A DNA stretch of 64,000 nt. Origin: Thalassotalea euphylliae. Lineage in GTDB: Bacteria > Pseudomonadota > Gammaproteobacteria > Enterobacterales > Alteromonadaceae. The notes under the pieces were generated by a model. It saw only the letters and a list, made by a program, of their open reading frames with translations, was not told where the DNA came from and ran no database searches. Positions 54,011 to 63,350 of this stretch are shown in pieces (the first letter of the stretch is position 1; each line of letters starts with the position of its first letter). The position numbers were made by a program, and so were the translations under genes. The stretch spans positions 1,550,001 through 1,614,000 of the forward strand of contig NZ_QUOU01000001.1 of NCBI RefSeq assembly GCF_003390335.1, in the 5' to 3' direction.

Positions 54011-54844
54011 ATGATGATAAAGAGAGTAACCCGGCTGTTAGCAATGGCAGCTGCTATTCAAATGACAAGTATGAGTGCATTCGCTGAGAAAATAGATGAA
54101 TGCAATACTGATAGCTGCATTAACTATTTTGAACAGTACAGAACTGCGGCTAAACGAGGCCATTCACTGGCGATGTTGACGTTAGGGCAGTTTTATCACC
54201 ACGGTTATGGCACGCCAAAAAATGAAAAGATGGCATTAAAGTATTTTAAGAAAGCGGCTCGCGCTGGGTACACGTCGGGGCAATTTAAAGCGGGTTATAT
54301 TTATATGACCAGTAAGGAATTGCAAGACATTGATGATGCGAGAGATTACCTTGAAAAAGCGGCAAAATACGAATACGACGGTGCAGACTTTTTACTGGGT
54401 ATGATGTACTTAGATGAAAAATATGGCGTACAGGATTTATCGCTTGCCGATGATCACTTTGCCAAGTCATACGCTCGCAAGTATGAGCAGATCCCAAATG
54501 TGATTAAATTTATTACCGCCAAGTACGAAACGCCAGAAAAAGCCTTTCCAAAGCTTTACGCCAAGATGAACAAGAAACCTTTGGTTGCTAAAAAAGATGG
54601 TGAACTCGCTTGGTATGATGATAACGTAGAAGTGATTACCATAACATCGCCTCCCCTACAAACTACATTCAATAAACAATTGATGACCTTTCGAAAAGGG
54701 ATTAAAGCGACAGGCACTCGCTTTAAAGGGAAAACTTGTGCTGAGCGTTTAACTTGTTTGCAACGCGCCGATATCGCAGATTCAACTGACTTTGCTAACT
54801 TGTTCTTACAAGGCTTTACTGGCAAAGAAGTTAACGGCGGTTAG
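54011..54844 (+). CDS. secreted Sel1-like repeat protein, paralogue B
   Basis: 277 residues, co-linear with paralogue A (43759-44586) over the whole length: signal peptide (ending AFA), DECNTDSC Cys pair, Sel1-like repeats, TCAERLTC and an almost identical TITSPPLQTTFNKQL segment. The N-terminal signal is the most diverged part. AGGA precedes the ATGATG start. The role is unknown; retention of two intact copies suggests selection. Confidence 0.86.
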   Translation: MMIKRVTRLLAMAAAIQMTSMSAFAEKIDECNTDSCINYFEQYRTAAKRGHSLAMLTLGQFYHHGYGTPKNEKMALKYFKKAARAGYTSGQFKAGYIYMTSKELQDIDDARDYLEKAAKYEYDGADFLLGMMYLDEKYGVQDLSLADDHFAKSYARKYEQIPNVIKFITAKYETPEKAFPKLYAKMNKKPLVAKKDGELAWYDDNVEVITITSPPLQTTFNKQLMTFRKGIKATGTRFKGKTCAERLTCLQRADIADSTDFANLFLQGFTGKEVNGG

Positions 54845-54858
54845 CCTCAGAGGGGTAA

Positions 54859-54900
54859 GCATCGCAGCTTAATAACGCTGTGATGCAGCGACTCTTTTTT
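54859..54900 (+). terminator. terminator of Sel1 paralogue B
   Basis: GCATCGCAGC / GCTGTGATGC stem (54859-54868/54877-54886), then GCGACTC and six T. Confidence 0.8.
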
Positions 54901-55090
54901 GTTGATTAGTTACAGCAGGGTAGGGAATAGTGGCGGCAATGGGCGTTTTTAGCCGACTTTGGCAAAGCACTTCGCTCTTTCTACTTAATCAATTGAGCAT
55001 ATCTACTGGACACGCCAGGCAACAAACACTTTGTTGCCTTTTTACTTTTGAAAGTTGTCAACACACGTTGATTAAAGTCAGTTGTTCTTA

Positions 55091-56605
55091 TCAAGTTTCA
55101 CTAGCATCGACTTTCACTGGGCAGCTCGCCAGTGGTTCTTCGTCACCAAAGTCATCTTCTTGTACCAGTTTTACGTCAAATTGCCATAAATAGTGTAAGT
55201 GTTTGAGGACTTCTTCATGAGAGTTGGCAAGTGGCACTTTGTTGTAAGGGGTATGTCTGAGTGTTAGAGATCGATCGCCATTGATGTCAGCATCAACAAT
55301 TTGTATGTTAGCTTCTAAATTACTGAGATTATATTGGTTGGAAAGGGTTGAGCGAATTTGCTGATAACCTAGATCATTGTGAATGGCGGCCACTTCGATG
55401 TAGTTGTAGCTATCGTTGTCATGTATGTGAAAGAGTTTAAAGTCGCGTATGATTTTAGGTGACAAAAACTGGCTAATAAAACTCTCATCTTTGAAGTTTT
55501 CCATCGCGAAATGCACTGTGTTTAACCAGTTACTCCCAGCTATTTCCGGAAACCAGCGTTTATCCTCTTCTGTTGGGTTTTCGCAAATACGACGAATATC
55601 CATAAACATGTTAAAGCCAAGAGCGTAAGGGTTAATGCCTGAATAATACGGGCTGTTATATTCAGGTTGGGCAACAACATTCGTATGGCTATGTAAGAAC
55701 TCAAGCATAAACTTGTCACTGACGAGCCCTTCATCATATAAATGGTTTAATAGCGTGTAGTGCCAAAAGCACGCCCACCCCTCGTTCATCACTTGTGTTT
55801 GTTTTTGCGGGTAAAAGTACTGAGATATCTTACGCACGATACGAACTATCTCACGCTGCCAAGGTTTTAGCAGTGGCGCGTTTTTCTCAATGAAGTACAA
55901 AATGTTTTCTTGCGGCTCACTGGGGAAGCGTTTCTTACGGTTTTGCTTTGCCTCTGACTGCGTCGGTAGGGTTCGCCAAAGTGCATTCACTTGAGATTGC
56001 AAGTAGGCTTCGCGCTCTTCTTGACGCTTCAATTCTTCATCCAAAGAGATTTTCTGCGGTCGCTTGTAGCGGTCAACACCGTGATTCATCAAAGCGTGGC
56101 AAGCATCTAAGGTTGCTTCAACTTCATCAATACCATATTTGTGCTCGCATTTGGCAACATAGTTTTTGGCGAACAGTAAATAATCAATAATTGAGCTGGC
56201 GTCAGTCCATGATTTGAACAGGTAATTGCCTTTAAAAAAGGAATTGTGACCATAGCAAGCATGTGCCATCACTAAAGCTTGCATGGTCATGGTGTTTTCT
56301 TCCATCAGATAGGAGATACAAGGGTCAGAATTAATGACAATTTCGTATGCTAAACCCATTTGCCCACGTTTGTAGGTGCGTTCAGTTTGAATAAACTTTT
56401 TTCCGAAAGTCCAGTGATTATAGCCTATCGGCATACCAACACTGGCGTAGGCATCCATCATTTGTTCGGCGGTAATGACTTCGATTTGGTTAGGATAAGT
56501 ATCTAATCGATAGTGCTCGGCGACACGAGCGATCTCGGCTTGGTATTGTTCAAGCTTCTCAAATGTCCAATCAGGGCTGTCATCTAACGGCTTACGTGTT
56601 GTCAT
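55091..56605 (-). CDS. ycgB: SpoVR family protein
   Basis: 504 residues, close to E. coli YcgB (510). Typical segments: WTFEKLEQYQAEIARVAEHYRL-like start, ACYGHNSFFKGNYLF, MNEGWACFWHY and NPYALGFNMFMDI. The biochemical role is unknown; in many bacteria it is co-expressed with the YeaG kinase and YeaH in stationary phase or stress. Third gene of the yeaG-yeaH-ycgB operon, 24 bases after yeaH. In E. coli ycgB adjoins fadR. Confidence 0.95.
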   Translation of the reverse strand: MTTRKPLDDSPDWTFEKLEQYQAEIARVAEHYRLDTYPNQIEVITAEQMMDAYASVGMPIGYNHWTFGKKFIQTERTYKRGQMGLAYEIVINSDPCISYLMEENTMTMQALVMAHACYGHNSFFKGNYLFKSWTDASSIIDYLLFAKNYVAKCEHKYGIDEVEATLDACHALMNHGVDRYKRPQKISLDEELKRQEEREAYLQSQVNALWRTLPTQSEAKQNRKKRFPSEPQENILYFIEKNAPLLKPWQREIVRIVRKISQYFYPQKQTQVMNEGWACFWHYTLLNHLYDEGLVSDKFMLEFLHSHTNVVAQPEYNSPYYSGINPYALGFNMFMDIRRICENPTEEDKRWFPEIAGSNWLNTVHFAMENFKDESFISQFLSPKIIRDFKLFHIHDNDSYNYIEVAAIHNDLGYQQIRSTLSNQYNLSNLEANIQIVDADINGDRSLTLRHTPYNKVPLANSHEEVLKHLHYLWQFDVKLVQEDDFGDEEPLASCPVKVDASET

Positions 56606-56629
56606 AACGCTCCTTACTCCTTGGGGAAT

Positions 56630-57907
56630 CTAGGCGGCGGTCTTTTCGTCTTTCTTGAATAGCTCTCTAAAGACCGGATAAATGTCTTCAACAGATTTGA
56701 TATGGCGCATGGCAAAATTGCTACATTGGCTCGCAACCTCTTGATATTGCTGCCACAGTGTTTGATGCGCTCGTTGAGTAATTTCGATATAGCTAAAATA
56801 ACGGGACTTAGGCAGGATGTTGTTTTGCAGTAACTGTTTACAAAGTGGGGAATCGTCTGCCCAATTGTCGCCATCCGATGCCTGTGCGCCGTAAATATTC
56901 CAATCACTTGCACTGTACCTGTCTTGAATAATCTCAACCATCAGCTCTAGTGCGCTTGAAGCTATCGTGCCGCCAGTTTCTTGTGAGTAGAAAAACTCGT
57001 GTTCATCAACTTCTTTCGCTTGCGTATGATGGCGAATATAAACAACGTCGATTTCTTTGTAGGTTCGCGTCAAAAAGAGGTACAGCAAAATATAGAATCG
57101 CTTGGCGACATCTTTTGTGGCTTGATCCATGGAGCCAGAAACATCCATCAAACAGAACATTACCGCCTTCGATGTCGGCACCGCCTGTTTCGCATAGTTG
57201 CGATAGCGCAAATCAAAGGTATCAATAAACGGGACTTTGGCTATTTTCTGTTTTAACTCAGCGATTTCATTTTTTAAGCGCTTCTCTTCATTGATATGGT
57301 CATGTGGATCAGCCAGCAGTTCCGCCAAGCTCGCCTCGCATGCTTTTAACTGGCGCCGTTTAGTGGAGGTCATCGCAATTCTGCGGGCAATGGACCCTTG
57401 CAATGATTTGACGATGTCGATATTGGCTGGTACGCCTTCCGCACAGTAGCCACTGCGCACGGTTTTATATTCCACGAGCTTGTCGAGTTGGTTTTTCTTG
57501 AGGTTGGGTAGGGCTAAATCCTCAAAAAGCAGGTCGAGATATTCATCTTTCGAAATCGAGAAAACAAAATCATCTTCACCTTCCCCTGAGTTACTGGCAT
57601 TGCCTTGACCACTTCCTTGCCCTGCACCTTGCGGCGGACGGTTAATGCGATCTCCTGGGGTAAACTGGTCATTGCCGGGGTGAACTCGGTCACGAATACC
57701 GCCACTACCTTGGTGAAAAATAGGTTCACTTAAATCCTTTTTCGGGATAGTAATACTCTCGCCGCTGTCGATATCTGTTACGCCACGCTTGTTGATGGCA
57801 TCAGACACTGACTTTTTGATTTGGCTTTTATAACGTCGAATAAAGCGCTGGCGATTAACCGTGCTCTTGTTCTTGCTGTTAAGCCGTCTATCTATAAAAT
57901 TCGCCAT
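56630..57907 (-). CDS. yeaH: YeaH/YhbH family (DUF444) VWA-type protein
   Basis: 425 residues. The conserved N-terminus FIDRRLNSKNKSTVNRQRFIRRYK, a Gly/Gln-rich low-complexity linker (about 95-115) and a C-terminal von Willebrand A-like domain with the MIDAS motif DVSGSMDQ are visible. It is thought to work with the YeaG kinase in stress adaptation. AGGAG lies ahead of the ATG, and the gene follows yeaG by 49 bases. Confidence 0.95.
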   Translation of the reverse strand: MANFIDRRLNSKNKSTVNRQRFIRRYKSQIKKSVSDAINKRGVTDIDSGESITIPKKDLSEPIFHQGSGGIRDRVHPGNDQFTPGDRINRPPQGAGQGSGQGNASNSGEGEDDFVFSISKDEYLDLLFEDLALPNLKKNQLDKLVEYKTVRSGYCAEGVPANIDIVKSLQGSIARRIAMTSTKRRQLKACEASLAELLADPHDHINEEKRLKNEIAELKQKIAKVPFIDTFDLRYRNYAKQAVPTSKAVMFCLMDVSGSMDQATKDVAKRFYILLYLFLTRTYKEIDVVYIRHHTQAKEVDEHEFFYSQETGGTIASSALELMVEIIQDRYSASDWNIYGAQASDGDNWADDSPLCKQLLQNNILPKSRYFSYIEITQRAHQTLWQQYQEVASQCSNFAMRHIKSVEDIYPVFRELFKKDEKTAA

Positions 57908-57956
57908 ACTGCAACTCCTAACCCAGCAAGCCAGTACATAGCTAGCACTAGGCTAA

Positions 57957-59891
57957 CTATGAAGACTTTCTAACGCGCAAATACCATTCAGACAACAGTC
58001 GAACTTGTTTTTTGGTGTAGCCTTTACTCATCATGCGCTCAACAAAGTCATCGTGTTTTTGCTGGTCGTCGGTTGACGTTTTAGTGTTGAAAGAAATCAC
58101 AGGGAGCAAATCTTCGGTATTTGAGAACATCTTTTTCTCGATGACTGTGCGCAGCTTTTCGTAGCTGGTCCAATTTGGGTTTTTGCCGTTGTTATTGGCT
58201 TTTGCGCGCAGCACAAAATTAACGATTTCGTTGCGAAAGTCTTTCGGATTGCTAATGCCTGCTGGCTTTTCTATTTTTTCCAGCTCGTTATTGAGGGCTT
58301 CGCGGTCGAACAATTGGCCCGTTTCAGCATCGCGATATTCTTGGTCTTGTATCCAAAAATCCGCATAGGTGACATATCGATCAAAAATGTTTTGGCCGTA
58401 TTCTGAATAGGATTCCAAGTATGCGGTTTGAATCTCTTTGCCAATAAATTCGATATATTTCGGCGTTAAATAGCCTTTGATAAACTCAAGGTAGCGCTCT
58501 TGCGTTTCTTTTGGGAGCTGTTCGCGCTCGACCTGCTGCTCTAACACGTAAAAGAGGTGCACAGGATTTGCGGCGACTTCTAAGTGATCAAAGTTGAAAA
58601 CCCGCGATAATATTTTGAAGGCAAATCGGGTGGATAACCCTGACATCCCTTCATCGATGCCAGCATAGTCACGATACTCTTGATAGGATTTCGCTTTCGG
58701 ATCGGTGTCTTTTAGGCTTTCACCGTCATACACGCGCATTTTTGAGTAGATACTGGAATTATCAGGGTCTTTTAAGCGTGACAATACGGAGAACTGCGCC
58801 AGTGTTTCAAGGGTATCAGGCGCACATTGCGCGTCTTTTAGTTCACTGTTTTCAATCAGCTTTTTGTATATCCTGACTTCTTCAGAAATACGCATACAGT
58901 AAGGTACTTTAACGATGTAAACGCGGTCTAAAAATGCCTCATTGTTTTTGTTATTTCTAAAGGTTTGCCACTCGCTCTCATTTGAGTGGGCTAAAATCAT
59001 GCCATTGAACGGCAGCGCCGATAACCCTTCGGTAGGATTGTAGTTACCTTCTTGGGTTGCCGTTAACAGTGGATGAAGCACTTTAATCGGCGCTTTGAAC
59101 ATTTCAACAAATTCCATAACCCCTTGGTTAGCGCGACAGAGCGCGCCGGAATAGCTGTAGGCGTCGGGGTCGTTTTGGGCAAAGTGTTCAAGCTGTCGAA
59201 TATCCACTTTACCAACCAACGCAGAAATATCTTGGTTGTTGTCATCGCCCGGCTCAGTTTTGGCAATGGCAATTTGATCAAGAATTGAAGGGTAAACTTT
59301 CACCACCTTAAATTGCGCAATATCTCCTTTAAATTCATGCAAACGCTTAGCTGCCCACGGCGAGATAATGGGATTCAAGTAACGGGCGGGAATACTGTAT
59401 TCTTCTTGCAATATTTTGCCATCGGCTTCTGGGTTGAATAAGCAGAATGGGTGATCGTTAACTGGGCTGCGTTCGCCGTTTGCGCTCAGCACATAAATGG
59501 GTTCTTGCTGCATTAGCGCTTTGAGTTTTTCCGCCAAGGATGATTTACCGCCACCAACGGGGCCAAGTAAGTATAAAATTTGCTTTTGCTCTTCTAAGCC
59601 TTGGGCGGCATGCTTGAGGTAAGAGACAATTTGTTCAATGGCCTCTTCCATGCCGTAAAAATCTTTAAATGCTGGATAACGCGCGATCACGCGGTTTGAA
59701 AAAATACGGCTCAGGCTGGGAACGCTTGAGGTATCTACCATTTCAGGCTCACCTATTGCTGCCAATAAGCGCTCCGCGCTGCTGGCGTAGGCCATTTTGT
59801 CTGTACGACAGATGTTGAGAAATTCTTGCAGCGAAAACTCTTCTTGCTGCGCGTGCTCGTAGCGAGATTGATAGTGTGTGAAAATGCTCAT
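57957..59891 (-). CDS. yeaG: PrkA-type serine protein kinase YeaG
   Basis: 644 residues, the same length as E. coli YeaG. AAA+-like P-loop LLGPVGGGKSSLAEKLK and a C-terminal kinase-like PrkA region. It is induced in E. coli by nitrogen starvation and stationary phase. First gene of the three-gene operon; GGGAGAG is upstream of the ATG. No odd residues were seen. Confidence 0.96.
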   Translation of the reverse strand: MSIFTHYQSRYEHAQQEEFSLQEFLNICRTDKMAYASSAERLLAAIGEPEMVDTSSVPSLSRIFSNRVIARYPAFKDFYGMEEAIEQIVSYLKHAAQGLEEQKQILYLLGPVGGGKSSLAEKLKALMQQEPIYVLSANGERSPVNDHPFCLFNPEADGKILQEEYSIPARYLNPIISPWAAKRLHEFKGDIAQFKVVKVYPSILDQIAIAKTEPGDDNNQDISALVGKVDIRQLEHFAQNDPDAYSYSGALCRANQGVMEFVEMFKAPIKVLHPLLTATQEGNYNPTEGLSALPFNGMILAHSNESEWQTFRNNKNNEAFLDRVYIVKVPYCMRISEEVRIYKKLIENSELKDAQCAPDTLETLAQFSVLSRLKDPDNSSIYSKMRVYDGESLKDTDPKAKSYQEYRDYAGIDEGMSGLSTRFAFKILSRVFNFDHLEVAANPVHLFYVLEQQVEREQLPKETQERYLEFIKGYLTPKYIEFIGKEIQTAYLESYSEYGQNIFDRYVTYADFWIQDQEYRDAETGQLFDREALNNELEKIEKPAGISNPKDFRNEIVNFVLRAKANNNGKNPNWTSYEKLRTVIEKKMFSNTEDLLPVISFNTKTSTDDQQKHDDFVERMMSKGYTKKQVRLLSEWYLRVRKSS

Positions 59892-60044
59892 AACTCTCTC
59901 CCATACCTTCAGCGAGGTACTAACAAGTAAGACCGAGAAAACGGGGGATATATTTATAAGCTTAGTTGGTATTTACATTTCGGCTAAAAAAAAGTGATAT
60001 TTTTTTGTAACCGAATTGGATTTAACACGCTGAATTTGCGACAT

Positions 60045-60070
60045 AAAAAAGGCCAACAGTGTTGGCCTTT
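60045..60070 (-). terminator. terminator of sodB
   Basis: GGCCAAC/GTTGGCC with loop AGT; on the minus strand it is followed by a T-run, about 80 bases after the sodB stop. Confidence 0.88.
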
Positions 60071-60148
60071 GTCGAATTTGTTAAAATCGCTAATTAATTA
60101 CGATAAGTAACCAACGTCGGATCAATTAACAACTTTATTCGAGATGTT

Positions 60149-60730
60149 TTATGCGAAGTTTGCAGATGCAAATTCCCAGTTAATTAATGCCCAGAAAGCT
60201 TCCATGTAGCTAGGACGTAAATTGCGGTAATCGATGTAGTAAGCATGTTCCCACAAATCAACTGTCATCAGTGGCGTTAAGCTGTCATCAGTTAACGGTG
60301 TTGCAGCATTTGACGTGTTTACAATGTCAACGCCACCGTCAGCCGTTTTGACCAACCACGTCCAGCTTGAGCCGAAGTTATTAACGGCTTTGTCGTTGAA
60401 TGCAGCTTTGAATTCTTCGAATGAACCAAACTTAGCGTTGATGGCATCTGCTAGTGCGCCAGTTGGCTCACCACCACCGTTCGGGCTCAAGCTGTTCCAG
60501 TAGAAAGTGTGGTTCCAGATTTGTGCAGCGTTATTGAATACACCACCTTCTGATGACTTAACGATTTCTTCTAAAGATTTACCCGCTAAGTCAGTACCTT
60601 CGATTAAGCCGTTTAATTTAACAACGTAAGTGTTGTGGTGCTTACCGTAGTGAAACTCTAACGTTTCTTGTGAAATATGAGGTGCTAATGCGTCCATTGC
60701 ATAAGGTAAAGCTGGTAATTCAATAGCCAT
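60149..60730 (-). CDS. sodB: iron superoxide dismutase
   Basis: 193 residues from the ATG at 60730, preceded by GGAGAATAAC; this equals E. coli SodB length, so the longer upstream frame is not used. Metal ligands are H27, H74, D158 and H162, and Q70 in AAQIWNHTFYW marks the Fe type. It dismutates superoxide in the cytoplasm. It is divergent from grxD. Confidence 0.96.
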   Translation of the reverse strand: MAIELPALPYAMDALAPHISQETLEFHYGKHHNTYVVKLNGLIEGTDLAGKSLEEIVKSSEGGVFNNAAQIWNHTFYWNSLSPNGGGEPTGALADAINAKFGSFEEFKAAFNDKAVNNFGSSWTWLVKTADGGVDIVNTSNAATPLTDDSLTPLMTVDLWEHAYYIDYRNLRPSYMEAFWALINWEFASANFA

Positions 60731-61011
60731 GTTATTCTCCAGAAATATAGTTTGATTAGAAAATTTTATTCTTAAACAACCTTTAGAACAGGTTTGTTTT
60801 TCTGAAAAACCGAGTAAAATACTCAAGTTTTTTGAAGCCACGCATAGTGTACCGAAATTTATAGGTATTACTAGCGCTATATTCAAGGCTAAATAGATGA
60901 TTTTTATTTGTTGGTAGGTTGGTGTTGAAATTATCGTTAACTGCCCATATCAATCATTTTTACTGCATTTTTATGCACACAGTTAACGCGTAGTTATCAC
61001 AAGAGGTTATT

Positions 61012-61350
61012 ATGGAAACGATTGAACGCATTAAACAGCAAATTGCTGAGAACCCAATTTTACTTTACATGAAAGGTTCACCTAAATTACCAAGCTGTGG
61101 TTTTTCAGCGCAAGCGGCTCAAGCATTAATGTCTTGTGGTGAGAAATTTGCTTTTGTTGATATCCTACAAAACCCAGATATTCGCGCCGAGTTACCGCAA
61201 TATGCAGATTGGCCAACATTCCCACAATTATGGGTTGAAGGTGAACTCATCGGTGGTTGCGATATTATTCTAGAGATGTTCCAGCAGGGCGAATTGCAGA
61301 CTGTGATCAAAGAAGCTGCTGAGAAAATGAATAGCCAAGAAAATTCATAA
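61012..61350 (+). CDS. grxD: monothiol glutaredoxin GrxD
   Basis: 112 residues with the CGFS active site at 29-32 and the WPTFPQLW and GGCDIILEMFQQGEL segments of the family. It binds and transfers [2Fe-2S] clusters with glutathione and BolA partners. AGAGG precedes the ATG. Confidence 0.96.
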   Translation: METIERIKQQIAENPILLYMKGSPKLPSCGFSAQAAQALMSCGEKFAFVDILQNPDIRAELPQYADWPTFPQLWVEGELIGGCDIILEMFQQGELQTVIKEAAEKMNSQENS

Positions 61351-61370
61351 TACTTTTCTTACTTCGTAAA

Positions 61371-61404
61371 AAGCCCGATTGATTTATTCAGTCGGGCTTT
61401 TTTT
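61371..61404. terminator. bidirectional terminator between grxD and rnt
   Basis: AAGCCCGATTGA / TCAGTCGGGCTT stem, with T-run on the plus strand and A-run before it, serving convergent grxD and rnt. Confidence 0.88.
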
Positions 61405-61430
61405 ATACGATAAATTATCTTCTAGCTTGG

Positions 61431-62090
61431 CTATGCTAAAGGCCAGCCACCTAAACTTCGCCATTTATTGACTATGGTACAAAATAGCTCAGCGGTTTTT
61501 TCTGTATCGTAAAGTGCGGAGTGTGCTTCACTGTTGTCAAAGTCGATTTGTGCAGCTTCACAAGCTTTGGCGAGCACGGTCTGACCATAAGCAAGGCCTG
61601 ATAAGGTTGTCGTATCGAAGCTAACAAATGGATGAAACGGACTGCGCTTAATATTACAACGTTCAACTGCGGCATTGAGAAAACCAAGGTCAAACGCCGC
61701 GTTGTGGGCCACCATCACCGCGCGCTGACAGCCTGCGGCTTTCATTTTTTTGCGAACGAGTTTGAACATTTCTTTCAGTGCATGCGCTTCTTGCACATTG
61801 CCACGTAATGGGTGCGTTGGGTCGATGCCAGTAAAGGCAAGGGCTGACGGCTCTAGGTTAGCCCCTTCAAACGGTTCAATGTTAAAACATATGCTTTCGT
61901 CGATACTTAATTCGCCACTGTTTTCGTCTAGCGACAACACGCTTGCCGCTATTTCTAGTAGGGCGTCAGTTTTGGCGTTAAATCCGGCGGTTTCAACATC
62001 AATAACAACAGGGAAGTAACCTCTAAATCGCTGAGCGAATAATGATTTTTCTACAGAGGATTCGGCGGCAGTGTTTACAACGTCTGACAT
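61431..62090 (-). CDS. rnt: ribonuclease T
   Basis: 219-residue DEDDh exonuclease. Exo I is VVIDVETAGF (D31, E33), Exo II NAAFDLGFL and Exo III HSALYDTEKTA. It trims 3' ends of tRNA and other stable RNAs. It is divergent from motY, a neighbourhood also seen in Vibrio. Confidence 0.95.
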   Translation of the reverse strand: MSDVVNTAAESSVEKSLFAQRFRGYFPVVIDVETAGFNAKTDALLEIAASVLSLDENSGELSIDESICFNIEPFEGANLEPSALAFTGIDPTHPLRGNVQEAHALKEMFKLVRKKMKAAGCQRAVMVAHNAAFDLGFLNAAVERCNIKRSPFHPFVSFDTTTLSGLAYGQTVLAKACEAAQIDFDNSEAHSALYDTEKTAELFCTIVNKWRSLGGWPLA

Positions 62091-62242
62091 GCTTTTTATA
62101 AATTAACGAAAATTGCTGAATATTATCGCAAAAAATCTTAGGGATCTCGACATTAGTAATTCAAAAATAATGCATTTACCGTTAAAGTTAATGAAAGAAG
62201 TGTCGATATAAAAGTGTCGAATAAAGAATAAGCTTCCGTGAT

Positions 62243-63241
62243 ATGAAATATATATTGTTGCGCGCACTAAATCGGTTAGGCAAGGGCAAGTTAGACAAGG
62301 TTTCGCAAAAAATGTCGGTTTTCAATGTCAAAAGTCAATCAATCAGTAAAGTGAATAAAGCTCACAAAATTGGTGTGTTGTTAGCTGTTGCAACCACAGT
62401 TTTTTCGAGTGCGGCATCTGCTGGCATTCGTCAATACAGCGCGTCGCTTGAAAACTCACATTGGCAGGTAACCAATAATTCTCGCTTAAACTGTACCTTA
62501 TCGCACAATATTCCAAACTACGGCGAAGCAAAATTTGTCAGCAAAGCTAACCGTAATAACAATATGTTGTTCGAGCTTGATATGTTGCGCCTACCGGATA
62601 ATTACTCGCTTGCTGAAGTGCGTTCCGTTGCGCCGAGCTATCGCCCAGGTCAAAACGGTTACACCATTGCGGATATGAAGTTGCACAAGCAATTTTCACC
62701 TAGCTTAAACAAAAAAGTTGCTTGGACCATGTTAAGCGAACTTGAACAAGGCATGAACCCAACGTTTTACTACAACGATTGGTACAGCAATTCAGATAAA
62801 ATTTCCGTCGGTTTGTCTAACGCTCGCTTTATGCGTGCTTACAAAGAGTTTGTTGGCTGTGTCGGCAACCTACTTAATTACAGTTTCGACGACATTGCTT
62901 ACACCGTACTTAACTATCAATCAAACAGCGATAAATTTACCAAAGCTTCTGAGCGCCGCATGGCGATGATTTCGAAGTACTTAAAATTAGATACTGAACT
63001 AGAGCTGGTATTGATTGATGCTTACTCTGATAGCTACGGTGGGCGCTGGAATAACTTAGAGTTATCAAAACGTCGTGCAAACAAAATTCGCGAATATTTT
63101 GTTAAAAATGGTATTGAACCAAGCCGCATTGAAGCTAAAGGCTACGGTGAGAGACGCCATATAGCGTCTAATGCAACCACATTAGGGCGTGGTCAGAACA
63201 GACGTGTCGTTATACATATGGAAAAACCACTCGAATTCTAG
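62243..63241 (+). CDS. motY: sodium-type flagellar motor protein MotY
   Basis: 332 residues in the longest frame. A signal peptide (GVLLAVATTVFSSAASA) lies unusually late, near residues 47-64, so the true start may be the ATG at 62312. The mature N-domain begins GIRQYSASLENSHWQV as in Vibrio MotY, and the C-terminal OmpA-like peptidoglycan-binding domain has DAYSDSYGGRWNNLELSKRRA and GYGERR. It forms the T ring that anchors the PomA/PomB stator and implies a Na+-driven polar flagellum. Confidence 0.93.
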   Translation: MKYILLRALNRLGKGKLDKVSQKMSVFNVKSQSISKVNKAHKIGVLLAVATTVFSSAASAGIRQYSASLENSHWQVTNNSRLNCTLSHNIPNYGEAKFVSKANRNNNMLFELDMLRLPDNYSLAEVRSVAPSYRPGQNGYTIADMKLHKQFSPSLNKKVAWTMLSELEQGMNPTFYYNDWYSNSDKISVGLSNARFMRAYKEFVGCVGNLLNYSFDDIAYTVLNYQSNSDKFTKASERRMAMISKYLKLDTELELVLIDAYSDSYGGRWNNLELSKRRANKIREYFVKNGIEPSRIEAKGYGERRHIASNATTLGRGQNRRVVIHMEKPLEF

Positions 63242-63266
63242 CTACAATAAACAGTACTGAATATTG

Positions 63267-63309
63267 AATATGGCCGTAAGTTAGGTGTAACTTACGGCCA
63301 TATTTTTAT
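63267..63309 (+). terminator. terminator of motY
   Basis: A 17-bp perfect stem AATATGGCCGTAAGTTA with its complement, four-base loop, then TTTT. Confidence 0.9.
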
Positions 63310-63350
63310 CTAACGTAACGTATTAATCTCAAAAGCCAAGAGAGAAACAA

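Noticed and set aside
60731..60886. 52-residue extension of SodB
   Set aside because: The inner ATG has GGAGAATAAC upstream and gives exactly the family length.
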